DNA of 28,979 nucleotides, from contig JBAQFY010000112.1 in assembly GCA_049287505.1 (NCBI GenBank), positions 1 to 28,979 on the forward strand. The letters run 5' to 3'. Below, one piece after another: positions 6,123 through 14,883 of this stretch; positions within the stretch are counted from its first letter, which is position 1, and each line of letters opens with the position of its first letter. The DNA comes from NIOZ-UU13 sp049287505 (GTDB lineage Bacteria; Planctomycetota; Phycisphaerae; Sedimentisphaerales; Anaerobacaceae). A program made the position numbers and the translations under genes. Below the pieces are notes generated by a model. It was not told the origin of the DNA, made no database searches, and saw only the letters and a program-made list of their open reading frames with translations.

Positions 6123-8738
6123 ATGAGAAAGCCATGAGGGACCAGTCTGGTTGTGCTATTCGCACTGCTAATCTTATGTCCTATTAAAAGCCCGGCTCAA
6201 GAATATGTTCTTACTGTAGCGAACGAACAGCTTCGCTTTTCAGCCCAGCCGGAAGCTGGGTATGTGCTGAAAACACGGGACGACATTGTCTCGATGGATA
6301 TCGTAAGCCGATTTTTGAAAAACGCCGGAGATGTAAAAATCATCCCGATTCGCAGTTCGGGACGGAAAGGTCTTTACGTCGTTTATGACGAGCGACCGGC
6401 GGCGGAAAACAGAAGGACTATCAAAACGCTCAGAACTAATAGCGAAGTTCAATATACAGCACCACGGTTTTCGTCAAACGGTGAGACGGTCGCTGTCATC
6501 CCGGAGATAGTCTTGCGTGTAAAGCCCGGCAGCCAAATCGAGCAAGTCCAGGCCATCTGTGAAATGGACGGCTGCAAGATTATAAAGCGGATGGAATTTA
6601 CCGAACAGGAATATTTGCTGGAAGTCCTTGGGCCGGATGCAGAGGCTGTATTTGTGGCCGTTGAAAAACTTGGCCAAACTCCAGAAGTCGAATGGGCCTG
6701 TCCGAATACAGCATTTCAGCCGAAGCTCGCTGGCCAGCCTGTGCCGGACGACCTTGATTGCGGTGAACAATTACAACTAACCTCAGCAGGCCAAGACGCC
6801 AACACACCGGGCGTATTCCCGAACGATCCCTACTTCCCCAAACAGTGGCACCTACACAATACAGGCCAATCCGGCGGCACGCCGGGTGCAGATATTCGTG
6901 CCCCGGAGGCGTGAGAGATAACAACGGGAGACCCGAATATCGTGGTCGCTGTGATTGACGGTGGTGTGGACAGCATTCACCCTGATCTGATCGACAATCT
7001 GGTACCAGGTTATGACTTCTATGATAGTGACGACCTGCCGGACCCGGCACTTGACCACTGGGGCAATGCCCACGGCACCTGCTGTGGGGGTCTTATAGCA
7101 GCACAGGGCAACAACGGGTTCGGCGTGACAGGAGTCACCTGGAACTGCAAGATAATGCCCATCCGAATCTGGTGGCGGCATGATGATGGGACGACTTACT
7201 GGATCACGGAGGCGGATACGGCGACGGCCTTCCGCTGGACCGCGAATAAGGGCGCCGATGTCCTCAGTAACAGTTGGGGCTTTGGGACAACTCCCACTCC
7301 AATCTTTCAGTCTGCTATTGCCGACGTCACAAGAGATGGTGGAATAGGCCGCGATGGAAAAGGGTGTATTGTGCTGTTCGCCGCAGGTAATGATTCCGGA
7401 CCTCTCACGTATCCCCGCCGATACCCAGAGGTCATTGCGGTCGGGGCGACGGACCACAATGATGTGCGATGTTACTACAGCAATTATGGCCCTGAATTGG
7501 ACCTTGTCGCGCCGAGTTCGGCGGGGGTCGGAGAGAGCGAGTTGACAAGCGCGGGGGGCAGAGGATGGCTGTGGACAACCGATATATACGGACCTGCGGG
7601 ATATAACTCACGTCCAGGGTACCCGCACCCTGAGGTCTTGGACTATGGCCTCTTCCAGGGGACATCGGGGGCCTGCCCGATTGCCGCCGGTGTAGCGGCC
7701 CTGATTCTCTCTGTCGATCCGAATCTCACAAATTTGGAAATTAAGCGAATACTCTATCGCTCTGCTCACGACCTGGGTGAACCCGGCTGGGACCAGTATT
7801 ATGGCTGGGGACGTGTGGATGCTCGTGCGGCTGTAGAAATGGCCTTGAATCCTCCACCTATATACGTTGACGATGATGCCACTAATGATCCGGGGCCGGG
7901 TGATTCTAATATTAACGATCCGAATGAAAACGGTTCGGCTGAGCATCCGTTCGATTCTATTCAAAAAGCCATCAACAATGCTCTGGACACAGAGGAAATA
8001 GTTATATTAACTGGCAAATATGCTGGAGAAGGTAATAGAGATATTGACTTCGGCGGTAAGATTCTTAACATACGAAGCGAAGCCGGCCCGGCGGCGTGTG
8101 TGATAGACTGCCAGGGTCTGGGACGCGGTTTTAATTTCCACAACGGTGAGGGACGCGATTCGGTGCTGGAGGGATTCACCATTATAAACGGCAAAAGCGA
8201 CAGCGGCGGTGCGATAAGTTTCATGAATAAAAGCAGCCCGACTATCAGAAACTGCATCTTCAGCAATAACATCGCTACTGTGGTCGGAGGGGCCGTGAAC
8301 AATGCAGAGGGCGCTGCGGCACTGATTAACTGCACATTCCATGCCAACAAAGACTTGCTCGGCGGCGGTGCCATCGGTAATTTTTCCAACGGTATGCTCA
8401 TTACCAACTGCATCCTCCGGAATAATGAGCCGGGTGAAATCTATTCATTCGGGACAATAGATGTTACTTACAGCAACATTTCCGGCGGCTTTGCAGGTGA
8501 GGGCAATATCGACGCCGATCCGCTCTTTGCGGACGCCGACAAAGGCGATTACCACCTGAAATCTCAGTCAGGACGATGGGATCCAGCTGGCGGAAACTGG
8601 GTTGTCGATGTTATGGCGAGTCCCTGTATCGATGCCGGTGATCCTAACAGTCCGGTTGGCGATGAGCCTGAGCCTAATGGCGGCAGGATTAATATGGGCG
8701 CCTACGGCGGCACTCCGGAAGCGAGTAAGTCCCCGTGA
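6123..8738 (+). pseudogene. Secreted S8 subtilase with beta-helix domain, interrupted by in-frame TGA codons
   Basis: GGAGG at 6110-6114 precedes ATG 6123. The frame MRKP-stop-GTSLVVLFALLILCPIKSPAQ is a good signal peptide apart from TGA at codon 5 (6135-6137). A prodomain follows (about residues 110-210), then the S8 domain with Asp279 (VAVIDGGVD), His317 (NAHGTCCGG), the oxyanion AAGN and Ser515 (GTSGACPIAAG). A second TGA (6912-6914, codon 264) falls where subtilases have Trp in APEAWEITTG. From about residue 580 a right-handed beta-helix follows (YVDDDATNDPGPGD, then HPFDSIQKAI), ending GGRINMGAYGG. The frame ends at TGA 8736-8738 but stays open to 8870, reading GTYDIWWILEGQDYPRLWWE. Everything but the TGAs looks intact. 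Expected role: extracellular protein degradation. Either a young pseudogene, UGA readthrough, or base errors; TGA is a normal stop in neighbouring genes. Confidence 0.8.
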
Positions 8739-8870
8739 GCAGTAAATATGAGCATCCATAAGACTCTAAACGGCACCTATGATATCTGGTGGATTCTCGA
8801 AGGCCAGGACTATCCGAGACTTTGGTGGGAGATGATTGTTGACAACGCTGCGGTGACCCCTGAAAACTGA
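8739..8870 (+). pseudogene. In-frame tail after the third TGA of the protease gene
   Basis: The frame continues without a stop for 43 codons to TGA 8868-8870 and has protein-like content rich in Trp (GTYDIWWILEGQDYPRLWWE). This ending occurs, as I recall, on repeat-rich planctomycete surface proteins. It may be the real C-terminus of the protease gene beyond a third TGA, or the end of another surface protein joined by deletion. There is no ribosome binding site for independent translation. Confidence 0.4.
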
Positions 8871-8927
8871 CCCGGGCATGTACCCTGCAGCGAATGATAA
8901 ATAAACGAGATACAAATCAAAGCTCAT

Positions 8928-8953
8928 AGTCCTTTTGATTAATCAGAAGGACT
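8928..8953. repeat. 26-bp palindrome
   Basis: AGTCCTT, one base, TGATTAATCA, one base, AAGGACT. The single odd pair would be a U-G wobble in RNA, so the whole 26 bases can pair with essentially no loop. It lies 58 bp after the end of the protease frame and is followed by a T-rich stretch (8960-9000), so it could act as a terminator. Its symmetry also fits a protein-binding site. Confidence 0.5.
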
Positions 8954-9001
8954 ACGTACATTTTCTGATTAAACGTTTTATTTTCTACTTACTTTTTTCT
9001 A

Positions 9002-9300
9002 ATACCAATTCTGTTTATTGATTGTCGACCCGCTGCGAAGCACCTGCCAAGCCGTAGCTCCGGCACGGCTGGTCGCGGCGAGTTACCTGACCTCGTCATT
9101 CCTGCAAAAGGGTCTGTTAAAAAAGTTCAAGAGCAACGTTTTGAGATTGACACGCGATTCTTAAATCGCTTGCAATGACCTGAAAACGCATCTTGTGTCA
9201 TTGCGAGGAGCGTAGCGACGAAGCAATCTCGACTTTTTCAAAAAGCAGGAATCCAGGTCCTCCCAGTAAGTATATCGTACAATTTTTTCGGCAATTTTTA
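9002..9300 (-). repeat. Dispersed repeat family A, copy 1, with two internal insertions
   Basis: Read on the minus strand, this matches the compact copy at 20959-21067: AAAAATTGCCGAAAAAATTG, then ACTTACTGGGAGGACCTGGA, and at the far end CAATCAATAAA(C/T)AGAATTGGTAT. Here it is split by a 130-bp insertion (9111-9240) and by about 55 bp of GC-rich sequence at 9024-9080. No coding potential is visible in either copy. The 600-bp spacer 8871-9473 otherwise holds the 26-bp palindrome and AT-rich sequence. Confidence 0.65.
9111..9240. mobile_element. 130-bp non-autonomous element nested in repeat A
   Basis: It is flanked on both sides by AAAAG (9106-9110 and 9241-9245), while the uninterrupted copy elsewhere has GAAAG once at this point, as expected of a 5-bp target duplication. 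Its ends are imperfect inverted repeats (GTTAAAAAAGTTCAAGAG against TTTGAAAAAGTCGAGATTG). The interior forms a long imperfect hairpin (GAGATTG...TTGCAATGAC against GTCATTGCGAGG...GCAATCTC). It has no reading frame, so it would need a transposase supplied elsewhere. Confidence 0.6.
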
Positions 9301-9473
9301 GAGCCTATATCAAAATGAACGGAAACAGCGTTTTTAGTGCTGTTATCAATAATTTTAACTCTTTTTGTTAGAGTCTCTTAATTATAATTTGTATTAGCCA
9401 ATGAAAGTTTTGGGGTCATTTGATGGACGAAACTGGCCTGACTGCAAGGTGATTAAAACACGCTTAAGAACCT

Positions 9474-10658
9474 TTATTCTTCCTTCGGGCCAAAGTAAAG
9501 CCTTTTGGGACCACAAGTCGGACAATCTTTTTTGCTTGTGCTTGTGCTTGTGTCCCGTGTGGATGCTCGGGATGGCGCCTGATATACAGCAGACGGTCGC
9601 GAATAGAAACCGCTGCAGGGGATTTCCAGATTCCCTCCGCCTTTTACTTTCACAAAAACCACATCTGTGAACACGCCCGTTTGTTCCACGGTAGCCGGCG
9701 GCGTTATACTCAGCTCAAGCTCGTAACCATCGATAAACCTTTTGTTACTCAAAACCTTTACCGTACCGTTTTTTGAGGACACTGATTCAAGCTCAAAATC
9801 ATCCTGGTAGTTGTTTTGTATCCGAACTTTCCTTGTTACCGGCCTTTTCGCCTCGGCGTTGTGAACGACAACCGGATTCGGGGCAACAGTGAATCTTGGC
9901 AACGCATTAAGGTCAATAGTAAGAGTTTTGCATTCCGGATGAGTCAGGCCAATCTCGATATGCCCATTCAAAGCTCTTTCCAGCTTGGCCATATCGACCT
10001 TTGGCTGAAGAACAAACCTCGTTGCTTTCGCTGAAGGATTATAGTCGGCAGTGATACAATTGTCGGTCGATTTGAAAGAGCGTATTGAAAAAGGCTGGTT
10101 GTCAAGGCTGGTAAGTGTGATCTGCGGACAGCCGGCGTTCCGGTGTTTCAGCGACAGGCTCAACGTCTTCGGCTCATAATCGACCTTTGCTACCACCCTG
10201 GCCTTTATGGCCAGGGCAACCTTCGGGTTTTGCCTGTCGTTGCTGTGCACAAACAACTGTTTCGTTGTGCTGCCGTATTCCGGCTCAGTATAGTACCTTA
10301 CTTTCAACGTTCCGCTTTCGCCCGGCGCATATTCTGTTTTGTCCAATGAAAATGGTGTACAACCACAGGTTTTATCAACCTGGCCTATTCTTAGCATACC
10401 CTCTCCGGTGTTCGTGAATCTGAACTCACAAAAGTGGTTTGTTCCCGGGCCGACATCGCCGAAATTGTGAATTACTTTTTCAAATGTAATTCTTGACAAC
10501 GATTTGGCGAAGCTTGGGGGCATTGCCATCTGGGTCTGCTGCTGGAACCAGTCTGAGCCGAGCTCTCGCGGTGCCATAGCCTCTTCTTCACAGCCAGCCT
10601 GCAAAAGTAAAAAACAACCCACAACAAGAACAATGAAAGTCAACTGATTCGGCTTCAT
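9474..10658 (-). CDS. DUF1573-domain lipoprotein
   Basis: A 394-residue protein with a lipoprotein signal (hydrophobic stretch FIVLVVGCFLLL, lipobox LLLQAGC with Cys at about 23), so it is exported and lipid-anchored. Residues about 55-160 form a DUF1573 domain: HNFGDVGPGTNHFCEFRFTN, NTGEGMLRI, VDKTCGCTPF, YAPGESGTLKVRY, and SNDRQNP. This is an immunoglobulin-like fold common in secreted Bacteroidetes and planctomycete proteins, with unknown exact role. The second half is beta-rich, with further Ig-like strands. The C-terminus (DTSTSTSKKDCPTCG) is flexible and Cys-containing. GGAGA stands about 8 bases before the ATG. It is a single gene between repeat-filled spacers. Confidence 0.82.
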   Translation of the reverse strand: MKPNQLTFIVLVVGCFLLLQAGCEEEAMAPRELGSDWFQQQTQMAMPPSFAKSLSRITFEKVIHNFGDVGPGTNHFCEFRFTNTGEGMLRIGQVDKTCGCTPFSLDKTEYAPGESGTLKVRYYTEPEYGSTTKQLFVHSNDRQNPKVALAIKARVVAKVDYEPKTLSLSLKHRNAGCPQITLTSLDNQPFSIRSFKSTDNCITADYNPSAKATRFVLQPKVDMAKLERALNGHIEIGLTHPECKTLTIDLNALPRFTVAPNPVVVHNAEAKRPVTRKVRIQNNYQDDFELESVSSKNGTVKVLSNKRFIDGYELELSITPPATVEQTGVFTDVVFVKVKGGGNLEIPCSGFYSRPSAVYQAPSRASTRDTSTSTSKKDCPTCGPKRLYFGPKEE

Positions 10659-11306
10659 ATTCTTATCTCCAAATCACATTGCGATGGAACTCTCTGCAAA
10701 TCGGCAAAAAAGTTGAGCTTAACGGAAAGGGCACCTATAACAACGATTTTTCAGATGACCTCCTCCGGCCCCATCGAAACTTTATTAAAATTATTATACC
10801 CTAATCATCCATCAAAGTCAAACCTTTTTGCAGATTTTTACCGCCTTATTCAATACACAAATCGGCTGTTTTTGGGCTTGCGGCCTTTAATAACTGCGTA
10901 AGCATCTGTTAAAACGTTAATAGACAAGAACCCAGTAGAATTCGTGGAAGAAGAATGTAATGTAGCTGCTGATGGAACTTTTGGAATTACTCCTCGCCGA
11001 ACTTAACATTCTTGCTGAAAGAAAATGTAAAAAATTAGACGGAATTGGGTAAATTTAGGTTTTTTTTCTGATTTTTTGGGCGACTCTTTGTTTTTGGGTT
11101 AAAAATGGGGATTGGTATGTCAATATGCGGGATATAGGCAGAATAGACAAGAAAAAAACAGTAAAAAATGGGGTAAAAATGGTCGGAAATGAGTAAAAAG
11201 TTATGAGAGATGCGCGCCTTTTGGGTACAAATTGGTCTAAAATTAGCACTTTTTTGAAATTAACATTTTGTTAGTTTGGGATGTATGGGTAAATTTAGCT
11301 CGCGTC
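10659..11306. other. Gene-free spacer
   Basis: No credible gene. A short open stretch at about 10902-11006 on the plus strand (ending NVAADGTFGITPRRT) has protein-like composition but no start codon and no family I know. From 11050 the sequence turns AT-rich and then shows runs of AAAATGGGG-type purine clusters on the plus strand, the beginning of the skewed region that continues into the array at 11307. Confidence 0.5.
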
Positions 11307-12000
11307 AAAATATTATCGGACGTTGCAGTGTGGGGGTGGTTGGTAGCTATATATAGTATATATGTTGGGGTTGGGAGTATTTGATCAGGGTGGCTGGGGT
11401 TGGTGAGTGGTGGGTCGTGGCTGGATGCTTCCGCCTTCGTTAAAACTATGGCGGACAAATCGGCGGACAAGCGATGTTAGCAAGATGGTGAGCGGCTTAA
11501 ATATTATCGGACGTTGCGTTTGTGGGGGAGGTGGAGTTAGTAGGGGTGGTTTTTTGAGTCGGATAGGTGGGTGGGGAGTGGTGGTCAGGGTGGTTGGGAC
11601 AGGTGAGTGGTGGGTCGTGGCTGGATGCTTCCGCCTTCGTTAAAACTTCCGCCTTCGCTGAAGCTATGGCGGACAAGATGACGAATAAGTCGGAGGACAA
11701 GCGATGCTCGCAAGATGGTGAGTCCGCCAAAAGATGACGGTTCTTCGATGGTGAGTGGCTAAAATATTATCAGACGTTGCGATGATTGGGGTGTGGAGTA
11801 ACGTGGTTAGGCGGAATGGGGAAGGTGTGGTCAGAGTGATTGGGGCGGGTGAGTGGAGGGTCGTGGCTGGATGCTCGATACTCGTAAGATGGTGAATGTC
11901 TTAAGATTATCGGACGTTGCGGTTGGTGGTGATGGTGGATCTAATCAGGGGGAGGTAGAGTTAGGCGGAAAGGGGGAGGAGTGGTCAGGATGGTTGGGTG
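11307..12000 (+). repeat. G-rich degenerate tandem array, four units
   Basis: Four units start with the same block, AAATATTATCGGACGTTGC, at 11307, 11499, 11761 and about 11903 (the last two with one or two changes). Each continues into a G/T-rich stretch (GTGGTCAGGGTGGTTGGG-like) and, in units 1-3, a shared block GGTCGTGGCTGGATGC followed by variable pieces (CCGCCTTCGTTAAAAC, GGCGGACAAG, GCAAGATGGTGAG). Spacing is uneven (about 192, 262 and 141 bp). The plus strand is strongly G over C. No reading frame is shared by the units, so coding is unlikely. Confidence 0.65.
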
Positions 12001-12212
12001 CATAATGGCCCCCTGCAGTATGTCAAGGGATTAGTTCTCGGGGGTAAACTCCAGGATGGAGGGCAGAGAAAAGGAGAATATCGAATTCGCCCTGAGCGAA
12101 CCTTTGGTATCGAACCCCGATTGATACTTTTGGGGCAAACAAGGAATGTCGAACAAACAAGAATACGTAGGGCGAAGGGCAGAAGACGGAAGACAAAGGA
12201 CGAAAGAAATAA

Positions 12213-12531
12213 TTAGTGAATTAGTAGATTAGGGAATTAGTTAATTGGGGATTAAAGCAGAGGAAAAAGATAAAAGAAAAAAATGATTTCGGGTATGAAA
12301 AAAAGCATATACGTAAAGCGCGTACGCGCTTTACGTATGAGCGTTTTAAATTTAGTGGTTAATTATAGAGTGGTTAATTGGTGAGTGGTGAGCTAAAGTG
12401 AACTAAAATGCCTAAAGTGAGCTAAGGTTGGAAGATGGATGCGAGACGATGGAGGTCAGGAGAACGAGAAATCAGGAGAGTTGGGGAGCAGAATTTTAGT
12501 GAATTAGCGGATTAGGGAATTAGTTAATTGG
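12213..12531. repeat. Pair of 36-bp AT-rich direct repeats
   Basis: TTAGTGAATTAG, two bases, GATTAGGGAATTAGTTAATT and GG occur at 12213-12248 and 12496-12531 with 34 of 36 identities. The second copy is followed by extra TTAATTGG units. The surrounding sequence (12001-12800) is a patchwork of short words such as GGAATATCGAAT and AAGACGGAAGAC, with no gene visible. Confidence 0.6.
12309..12338. repeat. Perfect 30-bp palindrome
   Basis: Fifteen bases, ATACGTAAAGCGCGT, are followed immediately by their exact reverse complement. There is no spacer and no mismatch. It lies in a gene-free region without a T tract. A palindrome this long can form a cruciform and is normally unstable in bacteria, so it may be a protein-binding or resolution site, or a recent fold-back. 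Confidence 0.75.
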
Positions 12532-12824
12532 TTAATTGGTTATTAGTTAATTGGAAAAAAGACAAAAAGGAATATCGAATATCGAGCAAGGAATTTCGAA
12601 TGACGAAGTGAGATGCCGGATGACGATAGTCAAATGACTACGAGCTTTTTATGCTCAGTTTTTTTCTTGCTTTTTATGATATGGCCGGAAATAACCTTGT
12701 CGGCAAAAGCGGGACGAACAATTTTGGACGACGTAGGACGGAAGACGTAGGTGGGGAAGAAGTTCGAAAATGAAACCACGGATAACCGCTCTTGTGGGCA
12801 CAAGTTACTCTGATTATCACAACC

Positions 12825-12850
12825 ACGGATTAACACGGATTAACGCGGAT
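12825..12850 (+). repeat. 10-bp tandem repeat
   Basis: ACGGATTAAC occurs twice in a row, followed by a partial third unit (GCGGAT). It resembles the CCACGGATTAACACGG-type filler I recall from spacers of several environmental bacteria. No function can be assigned. Confidence 0.5.
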
Positions 12851-13066
12851 TTATTAGTTTTGACCCCCGGCTTGCGGGTGCGCAAAAGCTCACCGTGGGG
12901 GCAAGTGGGAATTGTGGATTGGTCTTGTAGTGAAAATAAGTATGGTGTCCCCAGATTTCTTTAGCCATCAGCATCCGCGTTGGCAGGCAGACAAGCCTCT
13001 CACGTATGTATAAATTGGAAAAACCTCAATTAAACCACATTATACTGGTTTTATTGCCCACTGGGC

Positions 13067-14208
13067 CTAAATTCTTCGAAAACTGCCAACAATAGTGGTG
13101 AATATCCCTTTATACTTAGGAAACGCTCCAGCTTTACACGAGCAAGAAATAATCAATCCTAAATCCATTTCTGTAAGATAAACATTAAAGAATCGGGGCA
13201 TCTCGGCCATATTTCTTGTCTCGCCCGTATCGAATACGTAATAATATTTTATTCCTTGGAGACTGTCTACTGTTATTCCCTTTGATGGACGGTTGCCCCA
13301 CGGTACTACTTCAGGAATCGGCTTATCCAGTTGATATAATTCTAATGGGGCCATAGCCCTTGTAAGCTTTAATTTAGTGACCTCTACACAGGGATAATCC
13401 TCATCATTAGCAGGTGAAGCTTCAAAGTATCCCACTACCATTTGAGCCAATTCCTCCCTTCTTCTTTCTGCTTCTCGTCGCTGCTCCTGTTCCCGCTCAT
13501 ATTGTTCTTTAAACTCCACGAAGCCAATAAGAAAGGTTTCAGGATCTGCCATAAGCCTTGCGTGGGCTTCCTCGGTAGAAAGTTCCTTAGCGGCGAACCC
13601 TTCAATCATTTCATCCGGAGGCATCCCCAAAAGCTTTTCAAAAAAAGCTTTATAACCTTCCTTTTTATCTCGTTCATATATCTTCTTAAACTCATTGAGT
13701 TTTATCGCTTTAGCCCTCTCACTCTCTAAAAGATTCTCATACGCCTCTTCAGCAGGAACTTTTTTCTCTCTCGCCACTTCTGTTGCTTGCCTCTTAAATT
13801 CTTCCAAAGTCATGGAAGAATCAGGAAGGGTCCGTCGAAAAACCTCATAAGATTCTTACTCTCTAATCTCTGGTTCGAGTTCTGATCTGTCTGCGCTTAC
13901 TTTCCAATCTGAAGGAATAGAAATAGAGAACCTTAATATATTGCTGGTATGGTTAATATACTCTATATTGTCGTTCTTCTTGGTATCCATTTCGACTTCT
14001 TCTGAACTTACGAGCAGTTTCACACAACGCTTTCTGTTAAAAAATTCTATACTCTCATTATAAGCCGGTTTTGAAAAAACACTCTACGATTATATCGATT
14101 TCTTACCCAATGAAAAGTAACATTATCCATGTAGATGTGCTCAAGAGATGGGGATAAACTAACTGGGATTTCCCATATTAATCCGCCAGAGGTGGATAAG
14201 ACGCCTGG
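13067..14208 (-). pseudogene. Decayed gene for a charged protein of unknown function (one frameshift, one TAA)
   Basis: The intact 3' part (ATG 13813 to 13067, 248 residues) has a long charged helical region (EFKEQYEREQEQRREAERRR) and a beta-rich end (YKGIFTTIVGSFRRI). No ribosome binding site precedes that ATG. The same frame continues upstream past one TAA (13856-13858) into 75 protein-like residues including LRFSISIPSDWKVSADR, which looks like the beginning of the beta-rich domain. At a run of six A (14074-14079, plus strand) a one-base change joins this to further protein-like sequence in another frame (SGGLIWEIPVSLSPSLEHIY). Restoring one T and reading through TAA gives a continuous protein of about 380 residues. 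The 5' end stops at the 49-bp repeat at 14207. Function unknown; the IPSDW start and SFR end recall small exported domains of the PsbP/DUF1795 sort, at low confidence. Confidence 0.6.
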
Positions 14209-14255
14209 CTATGCAACCGAGCCTTTCGATGCCATAATAATATCAAAATCTTCCT
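14207..14255. repeat. 49-bp repeat B, copy 1
   Basis: Begins GGCTATGCAACC and ends AAAATCTTCCT. It matches 15392-15440 with 46 of 49 identities in the same orientation. It marks the 5' break of the decayed gene. Confidence 0.7.
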
Positions 14256-14355
14256 CGCATTAAAATAATCCCGGATTTCTTATTTTATATTTTAAGGGCT
14301 GACCCTCTATTTCCCCGGTATGGTGTCCCTGGATTTATGACCCTATTTCTTAGTT

Positions 14356-14883
14356 CTAATTTTTTTCGCCGCTCCACAGCCCTAATCGGTTTTCTTTCGC
14401 CTGTTTTTCTAAATAATCGAACTGCTTCATAAACTGGAACGGCTCGTATATATAGTTAAAAGCGAAACCTTCTTTGATGAGTTTGGCGTTGATTAAAGTG
14501 CCATCTTCCAAAAAGACATATCTTAGAAGTCTATTGTATTTATCTCTATTCGATTGCATTGGATCTCTGATTAAATAGACCGATTGCTTTTCCAAGAGTT
14601 GCTTAGCATACTGTGCAGCTTCCGGGCCGAAGTAATCTTCCCGAGAATTATAAGGATTTGCTATCTCAGGAGTATCTATTCCAATCAGTCTTACAGTTTC
14701 AATTTCTCCTCCAATATCGACTTTGATAGTGTCACCATCAATCACTTTTACAACCCGGTAAAGAGCCGGAGCTTCTTTAATAAACGATGACTTGTGAGGT
14801 AAAAAATACCCAATAAGAACTGCGATTAAAGCAGTCAGCAATAAAAGGAAAATTTTATTTAATTTTGATTTGACCTGGGTCAT
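14356..14883 (-). CDS. Membrane-anchored thermonuclease (SNase family)
   Basis: Staphylococcal-nuclease-like enzyme, about 175 residues, expected to cut DNA and RNA phosphodiesters outside the membrane with calcium. An N-terminal membrane segment (IFLLLLTALIAVLIGYFL) precedes the SNase domain with VVKVIDGDTI (Asp residues for the metal), VRLIGIDTPE (Arg and Glu of the active site), the FGPEAAQYAKQLL helix, DKYNRLLRYVFL with the second active-site Arg, and NAKLIKEGFAFNY. All key positions are present. I prefer the ATG at 14883 (MTQVKSKLN), with GGAG ten bases upstream, over a TTG at 14892. Its 5' end overlaps the preceding OB-fold gene by 29 bases, so the two are translationally linked. Confidence 0.88.
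   Translation of the reverse strand: MTQVKSKLNKIFLLLLTALIAVLIGYFLPHKSSFIKEAPALYRVVKVIDGDTIKVDIGGEIETVRLIGIDTPEIANPYNSREDYFGPEAAQYAKQLLEKQSVYLIRDPMQSNRDKYNRLLRYVFLEDGTLINAKLIKEGFAFNYIYEPFQFMKQFDYLEKQAKENRLGLWSGEKN

Noticed and set aside
6135..6914. Selenocysteine at the TGA codons
   Set aside because: The affected site in APEA-x-EITTG is a Trp position, not Cys, one TGA lies in a signal peptide, and no clear hairpin of SECIS type follows.
6942..8738. Separate protease gene starting at GTG 6942
   Set aside because: It would begin in the middle of the S8 core just before the catalytic Asp, without ribosome binding site or signal peptide. The upstream frame supplies the prodomain and signal, so one interrupted gene explains the data better.
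11407..11643. Open frames in the G-rich array as genes
   Set aside because: Composition (long Gly/Val/Trp runs) simply follows the G/T repeat, no ribosome binding site is present and units do not keep one frame.
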